Assembly (NCBI GenBank): GCA_037013685.1
Contig: CM072887.1
Span: 53,433,154 to 53,497,153 of the forward strand
Length of the DNA stretch: 64,000 bases
Direction of reading: 5' to 3'
Origin: Acridotheres tristis
Lineage: Eukaryota > Chordata > Aves > Passeriformes > Sturnidae
Both the position numbers and the translations under genes were made by a program. This document shows, piece by piece, positions 38,401-49,401 of the stretch (position 1 is the stretch's first letter; the number at the start of each line of letters is the position of its first letter). The notes below the pieces were generated by a model. The model was not told where the DNA came from. It saw only the letters and a program-made list of their open reading frames with translations, and searched no databases.

Positions 38401-38415
38401 CAAAGACAGACAGAT
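32443..38415. other. Non-coding stretch, no gene supported
   Basis: It contains a T-rich tract at 32731-32753. A splice-bounded plus-strand interval lies at 36790-36923: acceptor CCCTAG, 44 open codons, then CAG before GTACTC. Neither can be tied to a gene. Other open frames are short and conflict with one another. Confidence 0.45.
32731..32753 (+). repeat. T-rich homopolymeric tract
   Basis: Runs of seven and eleven T are separated by a single C; a low-complexity sequence. Confidence 0.85.
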
Positions 38416-38545
38416 GATAGAATCACAGTTGGGAAGGGCCTTAAAGACTTAAAGACCTTAAAGGGCAGGAACACCTTTTACTAGACCTGATTTCTCAAAT
38501 CCTCACCCAAACTGTCCTAAAACACTTCCAGAGAGGGAAGCTAAA
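38416..38545 (-). mobile_element. Diverged CR1 3' fragment, minus strand
   Basis: GATAGAATCACAG, GGAAGGGCCTTAAAG, GGGCAGGAACACCTTTTAC and AACACTTCCAGAGAGGG follow in the order expected for a reverse-complemented CR1 3' UTR, but with many differences. A small internal duplication (TTAAAGAC repeated at about 38441-38463) interrupts it. It is older than the other copies here. Confidence 0.72.
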
Positions 38546-39213
38546 GTTTTCAACTGGCTCAAGTGATGATGGCTGTCAAATCTTCCTGCTAATAGTTTTA
38601 ATGCTGACCACCTAAAGGAGTTGGCACTGGCTGAGAACATTTGGCCACAGAACTGCAAACTTGACAGAGAGGCCTCATTCCTTTCTTTTGTGTCTAAAGC
38701 CAGTGGTGGGATCATTGAAAATGCTTTCTGTCCTGGGGCAGACAAGTTCAAAGTTTCTTTTACTTCTTGTGTTATGTCATTTCTCTGTTAGGTGCAGAAT
38801 TAGGTACTGGAGTCACTGTCTGGCATCACTACTGGAACTGCTTTAAATTCAGTACAAGACTGGGGTGACACTATATTTGACCTGAGAGAGACTTAGATGG
38901 TATTTTTGGTTGTCCTGGCTTCTTCATGCTGTGACAATTCTGCTCGGTACTAACAGCAGAAGGATGAAACAGAGATAATGTTATCTATTTCAATTGAGAT
39001 GGGCTTGAACATTGAGTTTAAAATTAATTTTTTATCCATTCTGTCTACATACCTCATTCCAGTGTGGTGCCAGAGCAATGTGATGGGTGTTCAAATATCA
39101 TGGTAGTGTCTGTGCAAAACACAGCTAAAAGCAGGAAAGGAAAGGAGATGGGTCAACAGGATACCCATGAGAGACCTGAAAAATGTATGTGTGTAAAGTA
39201 AATCTTAACTAGT
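38546..39213. other. Spacer between two CR1 copies, nothing recognised
   Basis: Unique-looking sequence with no coding or repeat signal beyond chance frames. Confidence 0.45.
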
Positions 39214-39585
39214 CATGGAGAAGAGAAGGCTTTGGAGTAACCTAATCGTGGCCTTCCAGTACCCGAAGGGAGTCTATAAGAAAGGTGGAGAGAGAGTTTT
39301 TACAAAGGCATGTAGTGATAGGACAAGGGGGAATGGCTTCAAACTGGAAAAGAATAGGTTTAAATTAGATATTAGAAAGAAATTCTTCTCTGTGACAATG
39401 GTGAGGCACTGGAACAGGTTGCCCAGAGAAGCTGTGGATGCCCCATCCCTGGAAGTGTTCCAGGTCATATTGGACAGGGCTCTGAGCGACCTGGTCTAGT
39501 GAAAGCTGCCCCTGCTCATGGCAGAGGGTTTGGAAGCAGATGATCTTTAAGGTTACTCCCAATCCAGACCATTCTATGATTCTAT
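39214..39585 (+). mobile_element. CR1 LINE 3' fragment, plus strand
   Basis: It starts with GGAGAAGAGAAGGCTTTGG, runs through the last segment of ORF2 and ends in the classical terminus with two octamer repeats (ATTCTATG ATTCTAT, 39571-39585). An open frame at 39215-39499 (94 codons, ending S-D-L-V) corresponds to the intact C-terminal end of ORF2, including the conserved W-N-R-L-P-R-E-A-V region. This copy is less decayed than the others, but it lacks the endonuclease and reverse-transcriptase cores and cannot move by itself. Confidence 0.95.
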
Positions 39586-42500
39586 TATAAACACTAATTC
39601 AAAGAATGCAAAGATACAAATGTGAAGATTCAATAGCAATGTGTTTCAGAGTGCTACCAGTTATAACTGTAACTATTCACAAATTTTCACTAAGTTCAAC
39701 TTGAGCAGTTCTTAGAATGAATCCTCACCACAAAAATCCACAACTAGGATGAATAGAAGTTATTTAATATTAACGTTCGTGATTGTATTAATTAAAAATG
39801 CAACTAATTATTTTGTTTGAATTATTATATGCAAACTGCTGGTTAAAGAGATTGACAAATATCAGGACATTTTTTTCTTGCTATTTCAAGCTCAATTTTT
39901 CATGCGAAACCCCCTGACAATTAGAGAGTCCCAAGAAGTTTGGTTCATGAGCATCCTTTCCAAATGGAGGGTAGAGCCTACAGCAGAGGTTTCAGGCCCT
40001 CAGTCCCACAACACCAACCCTGAACAGCCAGGGAGGACAACTCTCAGTAAGAGATGACACGCCTGCAGCATTCCTACAGGTTACTTAGTAACTACCTGTG
40101 AATAATGAAGGCATCCAGAGAGAATAAAGGTCTCTTTGCAAATGCAATTAACAAAGGCTGAAATTTCTGGTGAACATATTTGGGAGTGACAGCTTGGAGA
40201 AGAGAAGCTTGCAGAAAGCAACAAAATTTGTGTTAATTAGATAGTGCGCAGGCTTTGCAAATGAGCTGAAATGAAACACAATGAGATGGTTAAGGGTAGA
40301 TGAGTGGGATGTTTAAACAAAGACTTGATGTAGGGGACTTTTGAAGTGCAGTCCTCAAACACACAAAACATTGAGGAATTTTTTTTTATATCGATAAAAC
40401 AGGAGCTGATTATGTATAGAAGAAAAGTAATGAAATAATATTCTCAGAAGTGTCTTCTTTTCTAGATATGCCTCTGTAACTTCCATTAGCACCCACAGAC
40501 TCTTAAATACACAAACACATTAGTCATGCATCAGATCACACTGTACATTTTGTTAAGTATCCAAAGGCTGAAATGACTCATACAATCAAAATTTCTTTTC
40601 CCATGTGAATCAGATGCAAGGCTTGACATATCCCCACTGAAAAAGAAGGATGCTGTCTTCTGAGTAGTATTTTTACAGCACCTCACTTCTTTAGGGCCCT
40701 GCCTGCAGAGTAGACACACCAATTACAAAACTGCATTTAAAGAACACATCAGAACATTAGACAACACTTGTCAGTGAAAAAAGTGAAGTCTTGCTCAGCA
40801 TTGTCCATCCAACATGTAGCAAATTTGCTCCACTAAAGATGAGTGCCCAATGTTACCAAACAGGGATGGCCTTGCTTTGCAATCACATCACGAAGCATTA
40901 ATGAAATTATATCAAAGGCTGAGACTAAAACTGTCCTGTTCTTTTGCAAAGAGTCTGCTTTATCCAACATTTTTTCCCTCAAAACCTTCCCTTGGTCTTC
41001 AGGTTGGGAATGAGTCATGTCATGACTCCCAAGGAATTAAGCAAATCGACACATCCTATGGTGATTCACTGACAGTGGTTTTGCCATCCGATGCATCTGT
41101 TGTAACTCCAAGCAGCAGCAGTTGTCAGAGGATTTGTATTTGGCTTTTGTAATTCCTAATTCTTGTTTCTTTTTTTTTAATTTTTATTTTTCCCCCTAGG
41201 TTTCTCAATCTGTTGAAAAGCTTCACCATCTGCACACACCATGAAAGAGTTGCAGAATCTGGCAGCCTTCAAGTGTGTCACTGTGTTTTCAAAAAAGGCA
41301 ACTGGCCTCCCTGTGTGCATACGTCACATTCTGTGAGGGGTTTTGGGTTTTCTGTGTAAACACGGCCTGCTAATGACGCATGTAACCCTTTCCCTTTGCT
41401 GGAAAGGTGGCTGCAGGCACCTTCTGGCAACATTTAGAGAAGGTTCATGTGGGGTTTGATAAAACACAGCTGTGCTGGGGCCACTGGAGGCAGACCAGCA
41501 GTGGGACTGCAAAAATAGATGTGGGCTGGGTGATGGAGATCCCTACAGTGCTCCTGCATTGGAAGACTGAGCTCTGGGGAGCTCGAGGGGTTTTACCTAC
41601 ACGAAGAGAACTTGTTCTGTGGCTGCGCTCAGTCTTTCTGGGCCTGGGGGAGACAGCAGATACATTTTCACAGCTGAAAACCCATTGAACCTGCCTTCAT
41701 GGGTATGTGCTTGCAGCCATCCCTCTCCTATGACAGGCAATAAAAGCCACGGAGCCAGCCTGTCAGGCACAGGGGCTGTGTTTTCACTGATGAAAGAGAT
41801 GGTTCCTTACACTAAGCACAGCACATGAGTTACTGAAACCTATCTGGTTGTGCAAGAGCCGCATGGAGCAACCAAAGGTTCATACTCATGAGTTCTCCTT
41901 GGAGCTCACCCACAGACCCACAGATGAAGGCACACAGAAAAGTTGTTTCTGGAGAGAGAGGAAGGCCAACTTAAATTCCAAATGCTTTAAATGTGGTGAT
42001 TTGGTATGATCGAGGCCTAGGAGCATGTCAGAAGATGGTACAAAAGACTAGAAAGAGAAGTGTGCTGAAGAGGACAGAGAGGAACACAAGAGGGGGAAAG
42101 GTTTTGGTTTTGCTAAGCCATGAAGGAGACCACTGCCTTTGTCACTGCTTGGCCTGTCCCTGGCTTCCCAGTGTGGAAATTGAGAGCTACAGCAGCCGAG
42201 GAACACACAGGGAAGCAGAAGAACCACTAATTAAATGGAAGAAAATACAAATTTTTCCAAGAGAATGAGTATTACTACCCAGGCTGCCACCCCCGATACA
42301 GCTAGGTATTTCTGCTAGCTGTTTAACCTAGGCTTAGCTGCTTTGGCTTCAGCAGCTTAATGTTTCTGTGTTTCGGGTTTAATGCTGAAGTTTTCTATCT
42401 GAAACACCCCCCCGATAGAGGAGGTCTCAGTATTTCCTTCTGTTCTGGCTGAATTGTAATAGATCTCCTCATCCGCTTTTCTGTGTCTTGCTACAATCAA

Positions 42501-43856
42501 ATTGGATGGTCTGCTATTTCAATCCATTTTTGGATTGAACCTTGCCTGAAAGCAGTTTCTAACCAGTGTGCCAGGAACCTGCATTCCTCAGTCTCTGCCT
42601 GACTGCAGCACTTTCTTTCACTGCTCACATTACAGCTTGCCCAGCTTCAATATTCACACTGACTTCTACTTCTCCAAGTGTGAAGGTCCCCAGGCTGTGT
42701 GAAGATAAAATGAAGTTTCTCTTTTGGAGAAGTTTATTTTTTCCACTGGGAACAGCTGAGTAACTCCTCTCTCAGTTCTCCACCTCCCATTCTTCAGACA
42801 GATAGCAAGGGGACATTAAAAGTTCTCTGTACAGAACCATAACTCCTGCTTCAGGAAACACCTTTGCTCATTCTCAAATACCCCATAAATGTCTGTGTGC
42901 TCTGCAAGTGTTAAATGTTGTGGCATCTCGGAGAGCTGATGACAGGCGAAAGATTTGGCTTTGCATTCCCTCCCAGTCTTCCTTTGCCAGACTCCTCAAA
43001 GTTCATTTCAACTCTTTATTGGCCATTTCAAGGAACATTTCAGTTTCTTGACATATGAAGAACTGGCCAAAATAGGCTCTCCTGTCAAGTTACATCCACA
43101 CAGCATGAGGCTCAGTCAGTTCTGACCGCGCAGCTCAAAGACAAGAGGAGCAGCAGCAGGGAGTTCATGCACAGAAAAGCACCTTTGTCACTCTGCTCAC
43201 ACCAGGCAGCTCCCATGGGGGGTTAGTCCGCTAGGCTGGAGACAGAGCCTGAAGCCAGCTTAGTCAGGGCTCCCAGGTATTGCTGTGGGGAGCAGGGGGC
43301 TCCTTTACCTCCTTTTTGCCTTGGCGTCTGCACTAAGCCATTCCTCCTCGGCCAGCCACACAGGCTGGCTCAAGCGGCAAGCGCTCGGAACGCCCCAGTG
43401 GCCAGGCACAAAAGCTGATCTCTCTTGGCTAGCTGCTAATCCCCAGCCCAGCTTTGGAGCGCACGGATGTGTGCGGGTGTTTGCTTTTCGCTGGGCAGCC
43501 TGTGGATGAGCTCGGCTGCAGCGGAATCCTGAGGAACGCAGAACATTCCTGCAATAAAACTGCTAATGGTAATTGCAGGAGAATATGTCACTTCCCATGG
43601 AAGTAATGACAGAATGGGCTGGAAAATACAGAGCCGGATTCAAAAATGACATTTTTCTGTTTATTTCTTCAATGTTTTTCTTTCCCTCCATGTGGCTGCG
43701 TGAAAGGAGGAATGGGGAAAGGGATGACGTGACTGGAGCATGAATGCCTTGAGACCTCCTTAGAAGCACAAAAGCTGTTCAAAACCCCTCTTTTCTGCCT
43801 CAGCCCTCGCCTCCCTAGATTGTATTTTCCCTTTTCCTTTGAATTATTTGAGATGG
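39586..43856. other. Non-coding stretch, nothing firmly recognised
   Basis: A strong-looking plus-strand acceptor (a long T/C tract, then CCCCCTAG ending at 41199) is followed by sequence without a clear exon end. An AATAAA lies near 41739. Open frames (for example 41407-41688) match no family. The interval 43285-43520 is GC-richer. Confidence 0.4.
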
Positions 43857-44116
43857 TTCGGAGGGGACGGCGCAGGAGCCAGCTGGGCTGGCCGGGAGCG
43901 CCCTCCGGTGGCGGCCATGGGGAACAACAGGAGCCCGGGACAACCTGGGACAGCTTGGGACAACTTGGGACAGCCTGGAACACCCCGGGACAGCCCGGGA
44001 CAGCTTGGGACAGCTTGGGACAACCTGGGACAGCTTGGAACACCCCGGGACAGCTTGGGACAGCCCGGGATAGCGACCCGGGACAGCGGAGCTGGGCACC
44101 AGCCGGCACCTCGACA
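43857..44116. other. GC-rich, CG-containing patch around the minisatellite
   Basis: About 260 bases of sharply higher GC, with several CG dinucleotides, start abruptly after AT-rich DNA and end in an A-rich block. The centre is the 10-bp minisatellite. Flanks include GCCCTCCGGTGGCGGCCATGG. Possible readings are a small GC-rich regulatory island or an inserted GC-rich retrotransposed segment; neither is shown. Confidence 0.6.
43934..44089 (+). repeat. 10-bp minisatellite with 60-bp higher-order period
   Basis: About 15 tandem units of consensus GGGACAGCTT, with variants GGGACAACTT, GGGACAGCCC and GGAACACCCC. The variant unit beginning GGAACACCCC recurs exactly 60 bases apart (43977 and 44037), giving a higher-order repeat of six units. 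GGG triplets spaced every 10 bases with 7-base loops meet the usual G3-N7 quadruplex pattern (43937-43969 and 43987-44029). The unit contains no stop in any phase, so open frames run through it on both strands with a 10-residue period; these are composition artefacts. Confidence 0.93.
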
Positions 44117-44159
44117 GAAAAAAAACCAAAAAACCAACAAAGATACAAAACAAAAAAAA
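44116..44159 (+). repeat. A-rich block next to the minisatellite
   Basis: A-rich sequence (A8, A6, A4, A8 runs broken by C) starts immediately after the GC-rich patch. It could be a decayed poly-A tail of a retroposed segment or just low complexity. No flanking target-site duplication is obvious by eye. Confidence 0.75.
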
Positions 44160-47100
44160 TACCCGTACAAACCAAACCCCCAAAGAAATCTTCCAGGAAA
44201 AAGCGAAGGGAAAGCCAACAACTCTAAAGTCACTTTGATTGCCAAAGCATGAAAAGATTTAACAGTGCCAGTTGACAGGAGAAGAAAGAAAAAGAAAAAG
44301 GGAGTAAAAGATTTTTAAAAAAGTGATAGATTTACATCAGCTAGAAGGAAAATATACTTGGGCAAACAGCCCTTGCTTTGGAGCAAGAGCTCTTTTGTGG
44401 GGTGTTTTTTTATTCAAGTCTCCCAATGAATGCAATCAGTTACTCTGTCTTGTCTAAACTTTGACTGAATGCATAATTTCATTTAGCTACTAATTGGCTC
44501 CCTTCACCTTTATTCAGAGACCCGGGAATGCTGCCAAAGATCCCTCCCTTCGGGAGTCCACGGTGGCAACAACCCAGCTCCCAGGCTCTGCCTCAGCCGT
44601 TTAACTCTTGGCAAATCCATCGGGACACATCGCCTGCTCCTGGCCCACCTGGCAGGGGTACCTGCCACCACGACCCATGGGTCTCAGTGGGAAGGGTAGC
44701 AAGTGCTGGAGCTCAGCAAGGAAGGGAAACTCCAGCATCCTGCCCCTCACTGGGATGGGCACGAAGTGCCCTAGAAAGACCTTGTAGATGCAAAGTGCCA
44801 AACATGGCAGAGAACTGATTTTAAACTCACATAAGTGAGAGACCTCATCCGTAAGAACATAGAGCTGCCAATGAACAGCACACTCTAATAGCATGTATAG
44901 CACTTAAAAAGACGTTCTGAAATAAATATGTAATATGAAATGATTCCTAACAACCTGAACTTTTTAAGAACAAGAATGAAGTTAGTCTAACTGGAATATG
45001 TGGTAGTAAAGAGAACAGCAAAGAATTTTTTATATAGCATAATTGTCTGAAAAGCCTAAGACTGAAGTTAAACTTCATTACAAGACCCTTCTCATTTGCA
45101 TTTGGAAGTTATATAACCCACACTTCCCTACTGCAGCAGGTCAGTGACTGCCTACATCAGAGTGCTTTTCTGTGCTGCTGGAGCTCTGACCTCTTTGATT
45201 TACCCTGGGACATGGCAGCTGCTTTGCTAGGAGTGGGCATCAGAGGTGGCCATATAGTCACAGTGGCCCTGCTGTGGCCAATTGCCCCAAAAGAACCTAC
45301 ACAGCTTTGCCACAGAGCACTGACCAACACTTCCAGGGCCAGCAACACTCATTAGAGTTTTAATGAAGCAGAACTGGTCATACTTTAACTTCATAGCATT
45401 GCCATGACTCAGAGCATGGTTTTACCTTTCCTGTGCACAGAAACACAGCAGGGATGGGAGGAAAGACCTACAGGGCACCAAGCCAGGTAGCCATGCCATT
45501 GACTTTGAAACTGCCTTTCCAAACTCGAGTGGCAGTGTTCATCACCTGAAGTGCTACAGCTGCTGAAGAAGCTTCATCTTTCAAATGGCCTCCTTGTGTT
45601 TCTGTTATTTTTCATTGTTCTTGAGTAAAGACCAGCAATTTTAGGGGCAAGAGAGATTTTGTTTGGTCTAAAAGCCTGATGTGCCCCAGGAACTGCCAGA
45701 AACTTATTTAAGATAACAACTGAATTTTCCCTTTGGGATTCAGAAAGATTAGAAACACAATCATTGCAGAAAAACTGAATAGAATCATTCTGTATCTCTG
45801 TGTTTGCTTCTTGTGTCTTTTGGGTTCAGTTGTTGACAGCCTTGCATATTTAGGACTAACTTATTCCCATTGACTTAACTAGGGAAAGAACCTGCTATGT
45901 GACTGCACACACAGGACATGGATATCTTCATCATCCAGGACACTGTTTTCTCCCTTGAATTTCTATATTTACACTTGCTCACAGCAAGTTCAGTTACATG
46001 AGACGTCATCATGATGAGATGAGAGTTTCCGTATGTGGCAAATATCCGTGATTTTCTGCATAGCAGTTTGTGTCTCTGGTGTGCACTGATACATATTTAC
46101 CATCCTGAATCATTGTCCCACTGCAGTTCATGTGAGCTTTGCCATGAACTTCGGCAATTGAACTACAGGAATTCAGTGAATAATTCTTAGCACAAGCATA
46201 TCCTACAAATCAGTGCAGGCACATACTCTGTAGTATTACAGGAAGAGATAACACAGGGATTACACACAAGAAGGGCCCAGGGCCTGGAATGTAATTCATT
46301 ACATTCATTACAGAACTAATTTGCTATATACAGGTTCTCCTATTGATTGTGTCTGCCATGGCACATGACACTTTCCAAGACTGCTTTGATTTATCACCTA
46401 ACATATGTTGTCTAGTGCTTCTGGAGCCCCCAAATTTATGCCTTTGAATAAAGAGAAAAAAATAATCACTATCTCTGGGCTGGAAATCCTTAAAAGTAAA
46501 CACAGAACACTGACAGCATGGAAAATGGACCCTCATCACTAACTGTATTTTATGAACTGTGACATTTGGGAAATCCAGTGTTCTGGCCTGGAGATGGGGT
46601 GGATTGCTCTTAATGACGAATCACTGCTCTGGTACTCCCTGCAGAAGTTGACTGTAAAACTGCCTGAGAAGTGGAGCTGGAGTAAGAATGAATACCCTTC
46701 TCTTTGGACATTACATTAACAGCTAAGTAAATGTCATGCTTTTCTTATTGTAACAGCACTTCAAATCAGCTATGTGAAGTTAAGCTGCATTACTGAGTGA
46801 AGAGATGATGACAATTTCAAAGCTGTGCTAACAAGCCTTTCTCTTCCTGTGTCACTGTGGTAAGCACAGAAAGGCTGTGAGAATGCCCACGGAAAAAGAA
46901 CTGGCTGATGTACACAATATGCACTCCAAAAAAGAATAAAAAACCCCGAACAACAACAAAAAGATTCCTTTGAGTGTCTTCCAGATAGAGATGGCAAGTA
47001 TTGTTCAAACTCTGCAGGGATGGTTTTACTTCCACTAGAAGTCATTCCTGCTTCCCCTACTGTGGAAAGGAGTGATTTCAGGAAACAAACATGACAGATC

Positions 47101-49171
47101 CCATCTCTGCCAACTTGTGGCTTGACTTCTTCAGAAAGCCTGTTCTCCAGGTCTGCTAGGGCTTCACTTCTCACCCAAGCTTCAGAAAGCCAAGGTATTC
47201 GCACGTCATATCAGCCATGCACACAGAACCAAGCACAATTTTGGGCAGGGCTTTGGACAGACAAACTTCAGAACAGCACTTAGGAGTTGATTAATACACC
47301 CAGTGCTGGGGAGTGGGAGGGGGTGTGGGACATCAGACAGGGTGTCCCAGCTGGAAAGCATGCAGCTCTCTGCCTTAGGTCACCTGGACTCACTTTTACA
47401 TTCTGATGTTTATTTTGCAGCTCTTTTGTTCACAAATAATGAAACCGAAACCAAAACCAAAATAAACCAAACAGCAGAACCTGGGCCTCATGAAGGCTTT
47501 TCATAAGAAATCCACCTGACAAAATCTGCTATACATAAGGCTGAAACTGTCCAAGTCTGTATTGTACACCACACTTCAGCATCACAGCAAAAGCAAGATT
47601 TCTGGGGTAGGAATCTGATCTGGATATCACATGTAATTTTGGCCGTTTTTCAAAACAAAACTTCTTGTAAACAAACAAGCAAACACTCTCCTGGTCTTGC
47701 CTAGTTTCCAGAATTTTACTGAAGGCGGTAGGTTTCAGCAATTTTGAATATCTAGTTACTAATTTTCCAGTATAAAATGGATTTAGCAGGAAGTTTTGTG
47801 CCTAAGTAAGGAATTTTTTGTTGTTGTTCAGTCTGAACTTACACAGCTGAGATTTTAAAGAAAACGTCATTATTTGGCTGACTTTTACAAGACACAACTG
47901 AAATTGCTATTTTTTCTGACACCCAGTGATGGTTAGAGACCTGCACTGCCAGATCCCCATGGAGACAGAGCACAGACTCTCTGGTTTGAAGGCAAAGTGA
48001 ATATTGGTGTCAAAAGAGAGTGGTGCTCGTGAAAGGAGTCTGGGATTAGATAACAGAGAGCTCCGGGTCATTTGATCAGCTTTGAGGTCCTTATGATCCT
48101 CCACAGAGCACAGGTCAGCAACAAGTCCCCACATCCCGTCTGCCTGCACCAGGACATCACCACCCTTTGAAGGGTCAAGAAGCTTGACTTAAGGATTCCC
48201 ACTGACTGTGAATCCATCACGTGCCTTGGGAATAATAATTAATACAATAGTACAATAATTAATTATGGCTTTTAAAATGCAGCATATTGCCAACACAGAC
48301 AGATTCAGTTCCCATTCAGTGCCTGCTATCACTCTGATGGCTGTGCTGTCCCCAGGAGTGACGATGAGCTCGGAAAAGCTTCCCCTCTCCTGCCAAAGCT
48401 CACCTGCCATGAAATGTGCCTTGTGGGGCCATGAGAGGACAGTGCCTTCTGCCTCCCAGCAACTCTGGCAGCAGGCTCCTGCAGGGAGGTCAGGCAGGGC
48501 ACAGCTCCCACAGCCCTCTGCAACCACTGCCTCCTGCTTCTACATTCAGGAATATTTCATTGAACACTTTGACCTGCTTCCCTCTGAGTTGGAAGGTGGC
48601 AACTTTTTTCAGACTAGTTTTTCTTTTGAAGTTGATCAAACGCTTTTTCTGTTTATTTCTAGTGGTAGTAAGTAAAAAGTAGAAAATATTTTAAAGCTCT
48701 GTGCTGGCAATAGGGTGCCTTGGAAAAGTGGACCTTCCAGCTCTGACATGGAGTTTAAGAAAACTGTGATAAGATCTGGCCCTTCACAGCGATTCCTGGA
48801 GGGCAGTTAAGGTTACCATATAGAGTAATAATGTAACATAATTGTCTCTTGCAAGATGTAGAGGGGATGGGTGCAATACTCTCAGAGCAGCTGAGGTGAA
48901 GTGAAGCTGCTGACAGAAGAGCTCTCTTCACATAGAGGGCAAACACAGCAGGGAGTGACAAAAATCATGTGATAACTTCTTAGGATGTTGGCTTCCTTAC
49001 ACAATCATTTTTTTATTGCTGATTGCAGTGAAGCAACTTCTTGTGAAATATCCATGAAGTTACTTAGCTCTCTGGTGACTTGTTTTACCTACTTAAACAT
49101 TAGAATAAATGATAGTCTGCCTGCAAACTTCTTTGAGACTCCCCTTGGTTAATATTTGACAAGATTTCACA
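44160..49171. other. Non-coding stretch, no gene supported
   Basis: Includes a minus-strand frame of 144 codons (46770-47204) and a plus-strand frame of 136 codons (48265-48675), both within chance length and without recognised motifs. A 9-bp ATTCATTAC duplication lies at 46294-46311. Confidence 0.45.
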
Positions 49172-49401
49172 TAATCATAGAATGGTCTGGGTTGGAAGAG
49201 ATCTTAAAGATCATGTAGTTCCAATCCCCTGTCATGGGCAAGGATACTTTTCATTGGACCAGGTTGTTCAGACCTCCATCCAAGCTGGCCTTGAACACTT
49301 CCAGGGATGGAACATCCACAGTCTCACTGGGCAATCTGTCCCAGTGCCTCACCTTCCTCACAGTAAAGAACTTTCTCCTAATATCCAAGCTAAACCTAGA
49401 T
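49172..49401 (-). mobile_element. CR1 LINE 3' fragment, minus strand
   Basis: AATCATAGAATGGTCTGGG, TTGGAAGAGATCTTAAAGATC and CTTGAACACTTCCAGGGATGG are the reverse complement of the CR1 3' UTR and ORF2 end. The sequence corresponds to the same terminal region as the copy at 39.2 kb, in opposite orientation. It is 5'-truncated, about 230 bases long, and cannot move. Confidence 0.95.

Noticed and set aside
39215..39499. 94-codon protein
   Set aside because: C-terminal end of CR1 ORF2 within a 5'-truncated copy.
43669..44252. Periodic proline/glycine-rich proteins on both strands
   Set aside because: These are translations of the 10-bp minisatellite, open in several phases and both directions; there is no gene signal outside the array.
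46770..47204. 144-codon minus-strand frame
   Set aside because: Frames of about 140 codons are expected a few times by chance in 64 kb; there is no domain, no acceptor or donor support, and no codon bias visible by eye.
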